Source of the DNA: Tabrizicola_A sp964393035 | Lineage (GTDB): Bacteria; Pseudomonadota; Alphaproteobacteria; Rhodobacterales; Rhodobacteraceae | NCBI GenBank assembly: GCA_964393035.1 | Contig: CAYMRX010000002.1 | Span: forward strand, 62,001 to 126,000 | DNA: 64,000 nucleotides | Direction: 5' to 3' | Shown: piece by piece, positions 18,127-26,922 of the stretch | How positions within the stretch are numbered: the stretch's first letter is position 1 | Layout: each line of letters opens with the position of its first letter | The notes under the pieces: model-generated | Database searches by the model: none | Seen by the model: only the letters and a program-made list of their open reading frames with translations | What the model was told of the DNA's origin: nothing | Made by a program: the position numbers and the translations under genes

Positions 18127-19110
18127 ATGAAACACTTTACCCTTGGCACCGCGCTTGCGCTCGTGCTGGCCATCCCGGCCTTCGCCAATGACAAACCCGG
18201 CGAAGGCGTCACCGTCCGCCCGATCCTGCCGACGCAGATCGAGGAGCATTTCCAGCACAAGATCCTGTTCCACGCGCTCAGCGATCTTGGCTACACCGTG
18301 GCTGACGCCAACGAGGCCGAATACCAGACCATCCACCTCGCGCTTGGCACCGGCGACGCCGACTTTACCGCCGTGTCCTGGCACAGCCTGCACGACGCCT
18401 TTTATCAAGAGGCGGGCGGCGATGCGGTTCTGACCAAGGTCGGCACCTATATCGAGGGCGCGCTGCAAGGCTATCTGATCGACAAGGCCACCTATGATTC
18501 TGGCGTCACCGATCTGGGCATGCTGGCCGATCCCGAAGTGGCCAAGAAGTTCGACGCCGACGGCGACGGCAAGGCCGATCTTGCGGGCTGCATCCCCGGC
18601 TGGGGCTGCGAGCGTGTGATCGAAACCGCGCTGGATGCCTATAAACTGCGCGACACCGTCACCCACAACCAAGGCGCCTATCAGGCAATGATCGCCGATG
18701 TCATGGCCCGCCACACCAACGCCCAGCCGATCCTTTACTACACCTGGACCCCCTATTGGGTTTCGGGCGCGCTGGTCCCCGGCAAGGATGTGGAATGGCT
18801 GTCGGTGCCCTTCACCGCCCTGCCCGATGGCGCCACCGGCAACACCGAATTCAACGGCAAGAACCTTGGCTTTGCCGTCGACAACATCGGCGTTGTGGCC
18901 CGCAATGACTTTCTGGCCGCCAACCCGGCCGCGGCGAAGCTGTTTGAAGTCGCAAAACTGGACATCAACGACATTTCGGCAGAAAACAAGCTGATCGCCG
19001 ATGGTGAAAACACCCAGGAAGCCATCGACAAGCATGCGACCGACTGGATCGCCGCCCACCAGGCCGATTATGACGCCTGGCTGGCTGCCGCCCGCGAGGC
19101 CGCAAACTGA
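18127..19110 (+). CDS. proX: Quaternary amine ABC transporter substrate-binding protein, ProX-like
   Basis: A 327-aa periplasmic binding protein with a signal peptide (about residues 1-20, ending IPAFAND). It follows ProX of Escherichia coli closely: FTAVSWHSLHDAFYQEAGG, GCIPGWGCERVIE with the disulfide pair, and ILYYTWTPYWVS. These segments supply the Trp residues that form the cation cage for betaines. The ATG at 18127 has a GGAGGAGAG site upstream. It ends the transporter operon and is followed by a hairpin. Proline betaine or hydroxyproline betaine is the most likely ligand given the neighbours; glycine betaine is the alternative. Confidence 0.92.
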   Translation: MKHFTLGTALALVLAIPAFANDKPGEGVTVRPILPTQIEEHFQHKILFHALSDLGYTVADANEAEYQTIHLALGTGDADFTAVSWHSLHDAFYQEAGGDAVLTKVGTYIEGALQGYLIDKATYDSGVTDLGMLADPEVAKKFDADGDGKADLAGCIPGWGCERVIETALDAYKLRDTVTHNQGAYQAMIADVMARHTNAQPILYYTWTPYWVSGALVPGKDVEWLSVPFTALPDGATGNTEFNGKNLGFAVDNIGVVARNDFLAANPAAAKLFEVAKLDINDISAENKLIADGENTQEAIDKHATDWIAAHQADYDAWLAAAREAAN

Positions 19111-19119
19111 TTTGACACC

Positions 19120-19147
19120 GGTGGGCGCCCTTCGCGGGGCGTCCACC
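19120..19147 (+). terminator. Hairpin after proX
   Basis: Arms at 19120-19130 and 19137-19147 form an 11-bp stem with one G-T wobble and a 6-nt loop (TTCGCG), 10 bp after the proX stop and just before the next gene. There is no T tract, so it may attenuate rather than end transcription. Confidence 0.6.
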
Positions 19148-19163
19148 AACATGAGGCGGCACT

Positions 19164-20114
19164 ATGACGGGGACGACGCATTTCGTGTTCTTCCTTTTGG
19201 AAGAATTTTCGCATCTCGCGTTCTCCTGCGCGCTGGAACCTTTGCGCATCGCAAATCTGGTGTCCGGCAAGCCGCTTTATCGCTGGTCGCTCATCAGCGC
19301 CAATGGCAAGACGGCCACCTGTTCCAACGGCTCTGTCACCTTGGTGCATGGCGGCACCGAACCCTTGCGCCATGCGGATCGGCTGTTCGTGATTTCCGGC
19401 ATCAACATGCAAAAGCATGTGACCCCCGACCTTCTGGCCTTCCTGCGGCGGGAACGCGCGTCAGGCACGGCTTTGGGCGCGATTTGTTCGGGGGCCTATG
19501 TGATGGCAAAGGCCGGGTTCCTTGATGGCATGCAAACCGCCGTGCATTGGGCCTATCACGATCTTTTTGTGGAAGAATTCCCCGAGGTAAAACTGGTTCG
19601 CAACGTCTTTGTCGCCCGCGAGAAGGTCATCACCGCCTCGGGCGGGACGGCGGCGGCGGATCTGATGCTGCACCTGATCGGCAAGGCCCATGGTGCCGAT
19701 CTTGCGACCGAAGTGGCCGATCAGATGGTCTATAACGCAGTGCGCGAAGGCACCGCGGCGCAGCGCGTCTCGCTGCAATCGCGCCACGGGATGCGCAATG
19801 CCCATCTCATGCGGGCGATTGCCATCATGGAAGCCAATATCGAAGACCCGATGTCGCCCAGTCTGATTGCCGAGGAACTGGGCATTTCAACCCGGCAGTT
19901 GGAGCGGCTTTTTGTGCGCTTTCTCAACTCCACCCCCAAGCATTATTTCATGGAAATGCGGCTGAACCGGGCGCGCAACCTGCTGGTGCAAAGTGAACAA
20001 TCGGTCACGGAAATCGCCATGGCCTGCGGATTTCAGACCACCTCGCATTTTTCCAAGGTGTTTCGCGCGCATTTCGGCACCTCGCCCGTGATGCAACGCG
20101 CCAAACTGGGTTAA
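19164..20114 (+). CDS. GlxA-family transcriptional regulator (PfpI-like domain plus AraC HTH)
   Basis: A 316-aa regulator. The N-terminal DJ-1/PfpI-like sensing domain (about residues 8-185) has the nucleophile-elbow Cys in GAICSGAYVMA, and the C-terminal AraC/XylS double helix-turn-helix (about 215-310) includes IAEELGISTRQLERLF and IAMACGFQTTSHFSKVFRAHF. This architecture is shared by GbdR and CdhR, the activators of glycine betaine and carnitine catabolism in Pseudomonas. Lying directly after a betaine transporter, it is a good candidate activator of the mttB operon, whose upstream region carries a direct repeat. The ligand is inferred. Confidence 0.88.
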   Translation: MTGTTHFVFFLLEEFSHLAFSCALEPLRIANLVSGKPLYRWSLISANGKTATCSNGSVTLVHGGTEPLRHADRLFVISGINMQKHVTPDLLAFLRRERASGTALGAICSGAYVMAKAGFLDGMQTAVHWAYHDLFVEEFPEVKLVRNVFVAREKVITASGGTAAADLMLHLIGKAHGADLATEVADQMVYNAVREGTAAQRVSLQSRHGMRNAHLMRAIAIMEANIEDPMSPSLIAEELGISTRQLERLFVRFLNSTPKHYFMEMRLNRARNLLVQSEQSVTEIAMACGFQTTSHFSKVFRAHFGTSPVMQRAKLG

Positions 20115-20192
20115 GGCGCAGATTCACATAGCTGACCTAATGCCAAAGACCTGTTAATCTGGCGCTGCACGCCCCAGTTGACAGGATCCGAT

Positions 20193-21131
20193 GTGAAGCC
20201 CATCCGCCGCAGACATCTGCCCTCACTCGGGGCGCTTGCGACATTTGAGGTCGCCGCAAAGCATCTCAGCTTTACGCTCGCCGCGCGAGAGTTGAACATC
20301 ACCCAAGGCGCCGTCAGCCAGCAGATCCGGCTTTTGGAGCGCGCGCTTGGCACCGATCTTTTCCTGCGCAAGCACAATGCGCTTGATCTCACCGCCGCCG
20401 GGGACGATCTCTTTGCCGCCGTAGCCGACGGGCTGGACCGCATCAGTTCGGGTGTCGGTCTTCTCGCGCCCGACGGGACTGCGCAAGGCGTGACGATTTC
20501 GGCCACCGATGCGCTCGCCACCTTGTGGCTGAAACCGCTGATCGACCTCTATCGCACCGACCACCCAGACGCCTGTTTCACCATCCTCGCCTCGGACGAA
20601 GATGGCGCACTCAGCCGTCATGCAGAGGTGGATATCGCCTTGCTTTGCGGCAATGAACGCTTTGAGATCGGGGATGAATTGCACCTGATGTATCCCGAAA
20701 TCGCCCAGCCCGTCTGTTCGCCCGCGTTTCTTGCCGCGCATGGGCCTTTCCCCGATGCGCAAAGCCTGATGCAGGTGCCGCTTTTGAACCTGCATGACCG
20801 GCATTGGAGCGCGGGGGCCGTGCAATGGCATCCCTTGGGCTGGCAAGAATGGTTTCACGCCCAAGGTCTGACATGGCGCCAGCCTGCCTTTCGGCTCTCC
20901 ACCAACAAGGTCGCACTCTTGACCGAGGCGGCCGTCGCGGGCGAAGGCGTGATGCTGGGCATCCACAATCTGGTGCAGGGCCACATCGCCCGTGGGGATC
21001 TGGTCTTTGCCCATCCCGCGCAGCTGCGCTCGGGCCGGTCCAACTTCATGCGGATCACCCCGGCGGCGCGGCAACGCCCGCAGGTCGCGCATTTTGCGGG
21101 CCATCTGTTGCGCGCCCTGCAAGGCCATTAG
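20193..21131 (+). CDS. LysR-family transcriptional regulator (GcvA-like)
   Basis: A 312-aa LysR regulator with an N-terminal winged helix (LPSLGALATFEVAAKHLSFT, ELNITQGAVSQQIRLLE) and a two-lobe effector domain of the GcvA type. The GTG at 20193 is preferred because an AGGA site lies 6 nt before it; a TTG at 20178 would add five residues. It is 94 bp upstream of the proline-racemase-superfamily gene on the same strand and is likely its regulator. No clear T-N11-A site was identified in the short gaps on either side. Confidence 0.85.
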   Translation: MKPIRRRHLPSLGALATFEVAAKHLSFTLAARELNITQGAVSQQIRLLERALGTDLFLRKHNALDLTAAGDDLFAAVADGLDRISSGVGLLAPDGTAQGVTISATDALATLWLKPLIDLYRTDHPDACFTILASDEDGALSRHAEVDIALLCGNERFEIGDELHLMYPEIAQPVCSPAFLAAHGPFPDAQSLMQVPLLNLHDRHWSAGAVQWHPLGWQEWFHAQGLTWRQPAFRLSTNKVALLTEAAVAGEGVMLGIHNLVQGHIARGDLVFAHPAQLRSGRSNFMRITPAARQRPQVAHFAGHLLRALQGH

Positions 21132-21225
21132 TTTTCCTAATGCGGAAAGCGGCGGAATTCTCGTTTGCATGGGCCGGACCCTCTGCCCGATAGAGGGCGC
21201 GACACCCCAAGCAAGGAGCAAGGCC

Positions 21226-22278
21226 ATGGGCTTCAAACGCACGATTCAGGCCATCGACACCCATTCTGGCATTCCGATGCGGGTGATTACCGGCGGCGTG
21301 CCACATATTCCGGGCAATTCGGTTCTGGAAAAGATGCGCTGGCTCGAGGCCAATGACGATCAGTTGCGCAAACTGGTCTTGCGCGAACCGCGCGGCTATC
21401 CGGCGCATTGCTGCAACCTTCTGGTGCCGCCCTGCCACCCCGAGGCCGATGCGGGCTATATCATCATGGAACAGGTGGAATACCCTGTCATGTCGGGCGG
21501 CAACACGATCTCGGTCGTGACGGTGCTTTTGGAAATGGGCATCCTGCCGATGAAAGAGCCGGTCACCGAGCTGACCCTTGAGGCCCCCGCCGGGCTGATC
21601 CGGGTGCGCGCCGATTGTCAGAACGGCAAGGTCAAGGCTGTGACCTTCCGCAATGTGCCGGCCTTTGCCGCCCATCTCGACGCCGAAATTGATGTGCCGC
21701 ATCTGGGCAAGGTGCGGGTGGATGTCGGCTGGGGCGGCATGTTCTACGTCATCGCCGATGTGCGCCAGTTCAAGGGATTGGAGTTGAAACCCGAACATGG
21801 CCGCGAAATCGCGCGGATTTCGGCGATGATCCGGCAGGCGGCGCATGAACAACTGCCGGTGGCCCACCCCGACTATCCCGGCGTGGGCATCACCATCTCG
21901 CAACTGTCCGGCCCAGCCGACGATCCGCGCGCCGATTGGCGAAATGCCGTCACCATGGCGACCGGACCGCTGTCCTGGGACGATCCGAACACCTGGACCG
22001 GCGCGATTGACCGCTGCCCCTGCGGCACCGGCACCTGTGCCAAGATGGCGGTGCTGAACGCCAAGGGCGCATTGCCGATCGGTCAGGATTTCCGGCATCA
22101 GGGCATCCTTGACACGATCTTTACCGGCCGCCTGGTGGAGGAGGCCCGCATCGGCGACCGCGCGGCCGTGGTGCCGACGATCAGCGGCACAAGCTGGATT
22201 TTCGGCATCAACACGCTGGTTCTGGATCACGATGACCCGCTGCCGAATGGCTACACCATGGGCGATATCTGGGCCTGA
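21226..22278 (+). CDS. Proline racemase superfamily protein, Ser-Cys type (probable trans-3-hydroxy-L-proline dehydratase or hydroxyproline epimerase)
   Basis: A 350-aa proline-racemase-fold protein. The first active-site position is Ser (YPVMSGGNT, Ser90), while the second is Cys (DRCPCGTGTCA, Cys266). Canonical proline racemases and 4-hydroxyproline epimerases have Cys at both; Ser-Cys members include bacterial trans-3-hydroxy-L-proline dehydratases, whose first motif I recall as MSGSNT-like. The start at 21226 follows GCAAGGAGC. The call fits the region: a dehydratase would yield 1-pyrroline-2-carboxylate, which the ProC-like enzyme at 12035 could reduce to proline. An epimerase acting with the HypD-like lyase is the alternative. 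The family is certain, the reaction is not. Confidence 0.82.
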   Translation: MGFKRTIQAIDTHSGIPMRVITGGVPHIPGNSVLEKMRWLEANDDQLRKLVLREPRGYPAHCCNLLVPPCHPEADAGYIIMEQVEYPVMSGGNTISVVTVLLEMGILPMKEPVTELTLEAPAGLIRVRADCQNGKVKAVTFRNVPAFAAHLDAEIDVPHLGKVRVDVGWGGMFYVIADVRQFKGLELKPEHGREIARISAMIRQAAHEQLPVAHPDYPGVGITISQLSGPADDPRADWRNAVTMATGPLSWDDPNTWTGAIDRCPCGTGTCAKMAVLNAKGALPIGQDFRHQGILDTIFTGRLVEEARIGDRAAVVPTISGTSWIFGINTLVLDHDDPLPNGYTMGDIWA

Positions 22279-22363
22279 TCCGACAGCCAGATGCGCCGCA
22301 CCTCTGCCTTGCGCCCGGCGATTCATTGCGCGACGATTGCAAGGGTATCGCCGGGGGCCTCGA

Positions 22364-22729
22364 ATGACCGCATTGAAACTGCGCATCCTGTTTGACCAGG
22401 CGATGATCGGCCCCGGCAAGGCCGCGTTGCTGGGCCATATCCGCGACACCGGCTCCATCGCGGCGGCCGGGCGGCAGATGGGGATGAGCTACAAGCGGGC
22501 CTGGATGCTGGTCGAGGCGTTGAACGCCGCCTTTGCCCTGCCGCTGGTCACCAGCGCGCGCGGTGGGCCGGGCGGCGGCGGCGCGCAGTTGACCGAGGCC
22601 GGGGCCGGGGTCTTGCGGCTGTATCAAGAGGTGATGGATCGGGCGCTGGCCGCGGCCGCCGAACCGCTTGCGGCGCTGGAGGCCATGTTGCGCGCAGACC
22701 CAATATGTCTGACGGGAAATAACGCTTGA
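22364..22729 (+). CDS. modE: ModE-like molybdate regulator, DNA-binding domain only
   Basis: A 121-aa winged-helix protein matching the N-terminal domain of ModE: MIGPGKAALLGHIRDTGSIAAAGRQMGMSYKRAWMLVEALN in sense (about residues 15-54), then a GG-rich wing GGPGGGGAQLTEAG. The C-terminal pair of molybdate-binding (MOP) domains of full ModE is absent, so the protein cannot sense molybdate in the classical way. It lies 57 bp upstream of modABC on the same strand, with a palindromic site in between, so it probably regulates that operon. Confidence 0.85.
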   Translation: MTALKLRILFDQAMIGPGKAALLGHIRDTGSIAAAGRQMGMSYKRAWMLVEALNAAFALPLVTSARGGPGGGGAQLTEAGAGVLRLYQEVMDRALAAAAEPLAALEAMLRADPICLTGNNA

Positions 22730-22750
22730 CCCTGCTTGTGGCTTCCGCTT

Positions 22751-22772
22751 GATATGTTTTTCAAAACATATC
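22751..22772. promoter_or_regulatory. modA: Perfect palindrome upstream of modA, candidate ModE/Mo-box
   Basis: GATATGTTTT at 22751-22760 is repeated as its exact reverse complement at 22763-22772, separated by TC. It lies 14 bp before the modA start and 21 bp after the modE stop. Known ModE sites are AT-rich palindromes with TATA-type half-sites, which this resembles in form though not exactly. Confidence 0.6.
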
Positions 22773-22786
22773 CAATGGAACCGCCC

Positions 22787-23542
22787 ATGCCCCGTCGCCT
22801 TTTGCTTGCTGCGACGCTTGCCACCGTCACCGGCCCTGCCCTTGCGGAAGATGTCGTGGTCTTTGCGGCCGCCTCGCTGAAAACCGCGCTGGACGCTGTG
22901 GCCGCCGACTATCAGGCAGCGACCGGTAACACGGTGACCATCAGCTATGCCGGGTCGAACGCGCTGGCCAAACAGATCATCGAAGGCGCCCCGGCAGATA
23001 TTTTCCTCTCTGCCTCCACATCCTGGATGGACGAGGTGGAAAAGGCCGGGCTGGTTGCCGATGGCACGCGGACTGATCTTTTGGGTAATACCCTTGTGCT
23101 GGTGGCGCATGGCAAGGGCGCCGCCCCGGTCGAATTGGCCCAAGGCACTGATCTGAAATCGCTTCTGGGCGATGGAAAGCTGTCGATGGCCATGGTGGAT
23201 TCGGTGCCTGCGGGCCAATATGGCAAAGAGGCACTGGAAAATCTTGGGCTTTGGACCACGGTCGAGGGCGCTGTGGCACAGTCTGAAAACGTGCGTGCCG
23301 CCCTTGCGCTGGTCGCCATGGGCGAGGCCCCCTACGGCATCGTCTATGCGTCAGACGCGGTGGCGGATGAAACCGTGTCGGTCGTGGCCACCTTCCCCGC
23401 AGGCAGCCACCAGCCGATCACCTATCCTGCCGCCCTGCTGAAATCCGCCGCCGATCCGGCCGACAAGGCCTTTCTTGAGGCATTGTCGGCCGCAACCGCA
23501 GATGCCAAATTCGCCGAACAGGGCTTTATCGTCCTGAACTGA
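22787..23542 (+). CDS. modA: Molybdate ABC transporter, periplasmic binding protein
   Basis: A 251-aa ModA. After a signal peptide (about residues 1-20, ending GPALAEDV) come VVFAAASLKTALDAV, SYAGSNALAKQIIEGAPADIFLSAS, SVPAGQYGKEAL and ALVAMGEAPYGIVYASDA, which carry the Ser, Ala and Tyr residues that bind molybdate or tungstate. The ATG at 22787 is chosen because GGA lies 7 nt upstream; an in-frame ATG at 22775 is possible. It is the first gene of modABC. Molybdenum supply is relevant to the xanthine dehydrogenase encoded near 63000. Confidence 0.93.
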   Translation: MPRRLLLAATLATVTGPALAEDVVVFAAASLKTALDAVAADYQAATGNTVTISYAGSNALAKQIIEGAPADIFLSASTSWMDEVEKAGLVADGTRTDLLGNTLVLVAHGKGAAPVELAQGTDLKSLLGDGKLSMAMVDSVPAGQYGKEALENLGLWTTVEGAVAQSENVRAALALVAMGEAPYGIVYASDAVADETVSVVATFPAGSHQPITYPAALLKSAADPADKAFLEALSAATADAKFAEQGFIVLN

Positions 23543-23562
23543 AGCCAGCCCGAAGGAACGGG

Positions 23563-24261
23563 ATGTTCGAAGCACTTTCCCCCGATGAATGGCGCGCGGT
23601 GACCCTGTCGCTGCGCGTCTCGCTTTGGGCCTCGGTTCTGAGCCTGCCCTTTGGCCTTCTGACGGCTTATGCCTTGGCGCGCTGGAATTTCTGGGGGCGT
23701 CAGGTACTGAACGGGCTGGTGCATCTGCCCTTGATCCTGCCGCCGGTGGTCACGGGGTATCTTTTACTGCTGACATTTGGACGCCGCGGCGCCGTGGGGC
23801 AACTGCTGGAGCAATGGTTCGGCGTGGTGCTGGCCTTCCGCTGGACCGGGGCGGTGCTGGCCGCCGCCGTAATGGCCTTTCCCTTGATGGTGCGCGCGAT
23901 CCGGCTGGCGATCGAGGCGGTGGACCCCAAACTGGAACAGGCGGCCAGCACGCTTGGCGCCTCGCGGTTTTGGGTTTTTGTCACCGTCACCCTGCCGCTG
24001 ATCCTGCCGGGTATTCTTGCCGGAACCATTCTGGCCTTTGCCAAGGCGATGGGCGAATTCGGGGCCACCATCACCTTTGTCTCGAACATCCCCGGCCAGA
24101 CCCAGACCCTACCCTCGGCGATTTACGCCTTTTTGCAGGTGCCGGGCGGCGATGGGCAAGCGATGCGGCTGGTGCTGGTCGCCATCGCGGTTGCCATGGC
24201 GGCGCTGTTCCTGTCGGAATGGGTGGCCCGGGCTGTTGCGCGCAGGATATCCGGCCAATGA
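23563..24261 (+). CDS. modB: Molybdate ABC transporter permease
   Basis: A 232-aa ModB inner-membrane permease with about five to six membrane segments and the EAA-type loop KLEQAASTLGASRFWVFVTVTLP followed by FAKAMGEFGATITFVSNIPGQTQT, which is diagnostic for ModB. It lies 20 bp after modA and its stop overlaps the modC start by 4 nt. Confidence 0.94.
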   Translation: MFEALSPDEWRAVTLSLRVSLWASVLSLPFGLLTAYALARWNFWGRQVLNGLVHLPLILPPVVTGYLLLLTFGRRGAVGQLLEQWFGVVLAFRWTGAVLAAAVMAFPLMVRAIRLAIEAVDPKLEQAASTLGASRFWVFVTVTLPLILPGILAGTILAFAKAMGEFGATITFVSNIPGQTQTLPSAIYAFLQVPGGDGQAMRLVLVAIAVAMAALFLSEWVARAVARRISGQ

Positions 24262-25346
24262 CCCTGTCGGTTTCGCTGCACCACCGCTTTGGCTCCTTCA
24301 CATTGGATGCGGCCTTCGACGCGCCCCCCGGCGTGACGGCGCTGTTCGGCCGGTCAGGCTCCGGGAAATCCACCGTGGTCAATGCGGTCGCGGGGTTGCT
24401 CTACCCTGATCGCGGGCGGATTTCGGTCGACGGCGCCCCGCTTCTGGATACCGAAACCCGCCTGAACCTGCCGCCCCACAAGCGCCGCATGGGCTATGTG
24501 TTTCAGGATGCGCGGCTGTTTCCGCATCTGACCGTGCGGCAAAATCTGGCCTATGGCCAATGGTTTGCGCCCAAGGGTGCAGGTGCCGACCTGCCCCACA
24601 TTGCCGATCTTCTGGGTCTTGGCCCGCTTTTGTCCCGCCGCCCCGGCGCGTTGTCGGGCGGGGAAAAGCAGCGCGTGGCGATTGGCCGGGCCATTCTGTC
24701 AAACCCGCGCTGTCTGTTGATGGACGAACCCCTCGCCGCCTTGGATGAACCCCGCAAGGCTGAAATCCTGCCCTATCTGGAACGGCTGCGCGACGAGCTT
24801 GCCCTGCCCATCCTTTACGTCAGCCATTCCGTCGCCGAAGTGGCGCGGCTGGCGACAACGCTGGTTCTCTTGGACGCCGGCCGCGTGGTCGCTGCCGGTC
24901 CTGCGGCAGCGGTGATGGCCGATCCCGCCATGGTTCCGGTGATGGGCCTGCGCGAGGCCGGGGCGGTGATCTCGGCGCGCCTGATGGACCACGAGGCCGA
25001 CGGCCTGTCGCGGTTGGAAACCCAAGGTGGCCTGATCTGGCTGCCGCATTTGCGGGGGCAAACGGGCGCCAGCTTTCGCCTGCGGATCCTTGCGCAGGAT
25101 GTGATGCTGGCCACCAGCCGGCCCCGCGACATATCGGCCCTGAACGTCTTGCAGGCGACCATCGACGAACTGCATCTCGGCGATGGCCCCGGCGCGCTGA
25201 TCCGGTTGCGCATGGGCGAGGAGATATTGCTGGCCCGCGTGACCAGACGCTCGGCCCAAAGCCTGAACCTTTGTCCCGGCCTGCCGGTTTTCGCGGTATT
25301 AAAGGCGGTGTCGGTGGCACAGGAAAGCATCGGGGGTGCGGCATAA
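24258..25346 (+). CDS. modC: Molybdate ABC transporter ATPase
   Basis: A 362-aa ModC. The N-terminal ATPase has Walker A GRSGSGKST (about residues 31-39), Q-loop VFQDARLFPHL, signature LSGGEKQR, Walker B CLLMDEPLAALD and switch His in YVSHSVAEV. The C-terminal ~70 residues form a TOBE/MOP-type domain (LNVLQATIDELHLGDG), which binds oxyanion in some ModC proteins. It starts in an ATGA overlap with modB. Confidence 0.94.
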   Translation: MTLSVSLHHRFGSFTLDAAFDAPPGVTALFGRSGSGKSTVVNAVAGLLYPDRGRISVDGAPLLDTETRLNLPPHKRRMGYVFQDARLFPHLTVRQNLAYGQWFAPKGAGADLPHIADLLGLGPLLSRRPGALSGGEKQRVAIGRAILSNPRCLLMDEPLAALDEPRKAEILPYLERLRDELALPILYVSHSVAEVARLATTLVLLDAGRVVAAGPAAAVMADPAMVPVMGLREAGAVISARLMDHEADGLSRLETQGGLIWLPHLRGQTGASFRLRILAQDVMLATSRPRDISALNVLQATIDELHLGDGPGALIRLRMGEEILLARVTRRSAQSLNLCPGLPVFAVLKAVSVAQESIGGAA

Positions 25347-25455
25347 CGCGCCTGTCCACGGGGGCTGCGAAACGTGTAACACCTTCGCAATCCGGCCCCG
25401 CGCCCCTACATCCGTCATTAACCTGCCCCCCATTCCACATGCCAAGGAGCTGCCC

Positions 25456-26886
25456 ATGATTCCCGCGAACATGACGAAATTTTACATCGACGGCGCTTGG
25501 ATCACCCCGCTTTCCTCCCAGCGCCTTGGCGTAGAAAATCCCGCAACCGAAGAAATCATCTGCGAGGTGGCCATCGGCAATGTGGCGGATGCCGACCGCG
25601 CCATCCTTGCCGCCCGCGCCGCGTTTGACGGCTGGACCACGACCCCGGTGGCCAACCGCATCGCCTTGGTGCGGCGCATCCTCGAGGTTTACAACGCCCA
25701 TTACGAAGACTTCGCACAAGCCATGTCGACCGAAATGGGCGCCCCGATCGAATGGGCGCGCAGCGCGCAGGCCTGGGCCGGGCAGGTGCATATCGAAAGC
25801 ACCATCAAGGCCGCCGAAGACATGGTCTGGGAACACATGCGCGGCAGCACCCGCATCGTGCATGAGGGCATCGGGGTTTGCGCGCTTATCACGCCATGGA
25901 ACTGGCCGATGAACCAGATCGCCTGCAAGGTTGCGCCCGCCCTGATCGCGGGCTGCACCATGGTGCTGAAACCGTCGGAAATCGCGCCGCTCTCGGGCAC
26001 GCTTTTCGCCCAGGTTTGCCATGAGGCGGGCGTGCCGAAAGGCGTTTTCAACCTTGTCCACGGCACCGGCCCCGAAGTTGGCGCAAGGCTTTCCTCGCAC
26101 CCCGAGGTGGACATGGTATCCTTCACCGGATCGACCCGCGCGGGCACCGCGATTGCCGCCGCCGCCGCGCCCACCGTCAAACGTGTCGCGCAAGAGCTGG
26201 GCGGCAAATCGCCGAACATCATCCTTGCCTCGGCCAATATTGCCGAAGCGGTGACGACAGGGGTCAATGCGGTGATGTCGAACACCGGCCAATCCTGCGA
26301 TGCGGCAACCCGCATGCTGGTGCCGCGCGCCCGCCATGCCGAGGCGCTGGCCGCCGCGAAAATCGCCGCCGAGGCGATTGTGGTGGGCGATCCGCGCGAC
26401 AGCGCCACCGTCATGGGGCCTTTGGTGTCGAAGATGCAATTCGACAAGGTGCAGGCGCTTATTCAGGCCGGGATCGAGGAAGGGGCAACCCTTGTGACCG
26501 GCGGGCTTGGCCGCCCGGCCGGGCTCAACCGCGGCTGGTTCGTGCGCCCGACGGTCTTTGGCGATGTGGTCAATTCGATGACCATCTCGCGCGAGGAAAT
26601 CTTCGGCCCGGTTCTGGCGATCCAGCCTTATGACGACATCGAAGATGCGATCCGGCAGGCCAATGACACGGTTTACGGCCTTGCCGCCTATATCGCCGGC
26701 CCGGTCGAGGAGGCCCGCCCCATCGCCCGCCGCTTGCGGGCCGGGACGGTGAACCTGAACTACCCCGATTGGGACACCTTCGCCCCCTTCGGCGGCTACA
26801 AGCAATCCGGCAATGGCCGCGAATATGCCGATTGGGGCATCCATGACTTCTGCGAGGTCAAGGGCATCGTCGGCTGGGGCATCTGA
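25456..26886 (+). CDS. NAD(P)+-dependent aldehyde dehydrogenase
   Basis: A 476-aa aldehyde dehydrogenase with PWNWPMNQI for NAD contact, FTGSTRAGTAI, the general-base Glu in QELGGKSPNI and the catalytic Cys in TGQSCDAATR. An AAGGAG site sits 6 nt before the ATG at 25456. It stands alone, 109 bp after modC, and faces the cytochrome c550 gene across a terminator. It differs from the ALDH at 12796, and its ~475-aa type is common among ALDHs for small aliphatic or amino-aldehydes. No substrate can be assigned. Confidence 0.87.
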   Translation: MIPANMTKFYIDGAWITPLSSQRLGVENPATEEIICEVAIGNVADADRAILAARAAFDGWTTTPVANRIALVRRILEVYNAHYEDFAQAMSTEMGAPIEWARSAQAWAGQVHIESTIKAAEDMVWEHMRGSTRIVHEGIGVCALITPWNWPMNQIACKVAPALIAGCTMVLKPSEIAPLSGTLFAQVCHEAGVPKGVFNLVHGTGPEVGARLSSHPEVDMVSFTGSTRAGTAIAAAAAPTVKRVAQELGGKSPNIILASANIAEAVTTGVNAVMSNTGQSCDAATRMLVPRARHAEALAAAKIAAEAIVVGDPRDSATVMGPLVSKMQFDKVQALIQAGIEEGATLVTGGLGRPAGLNRGWFVRPTVFGDVVNSMTISREEIFGPVLAIQPYDDIEDAIRQANDTVYGLAAYIAGPVEEARPIARRLRAGTVNLNYPDWDTFAPFGGYKQSGNGREYADWGIHDFCEVKGIVGWGI

Positions 26887-26922
26887 ACGGGCGCGCCTGA
26901 AAGGCAAGGATGGGACAGGCAG

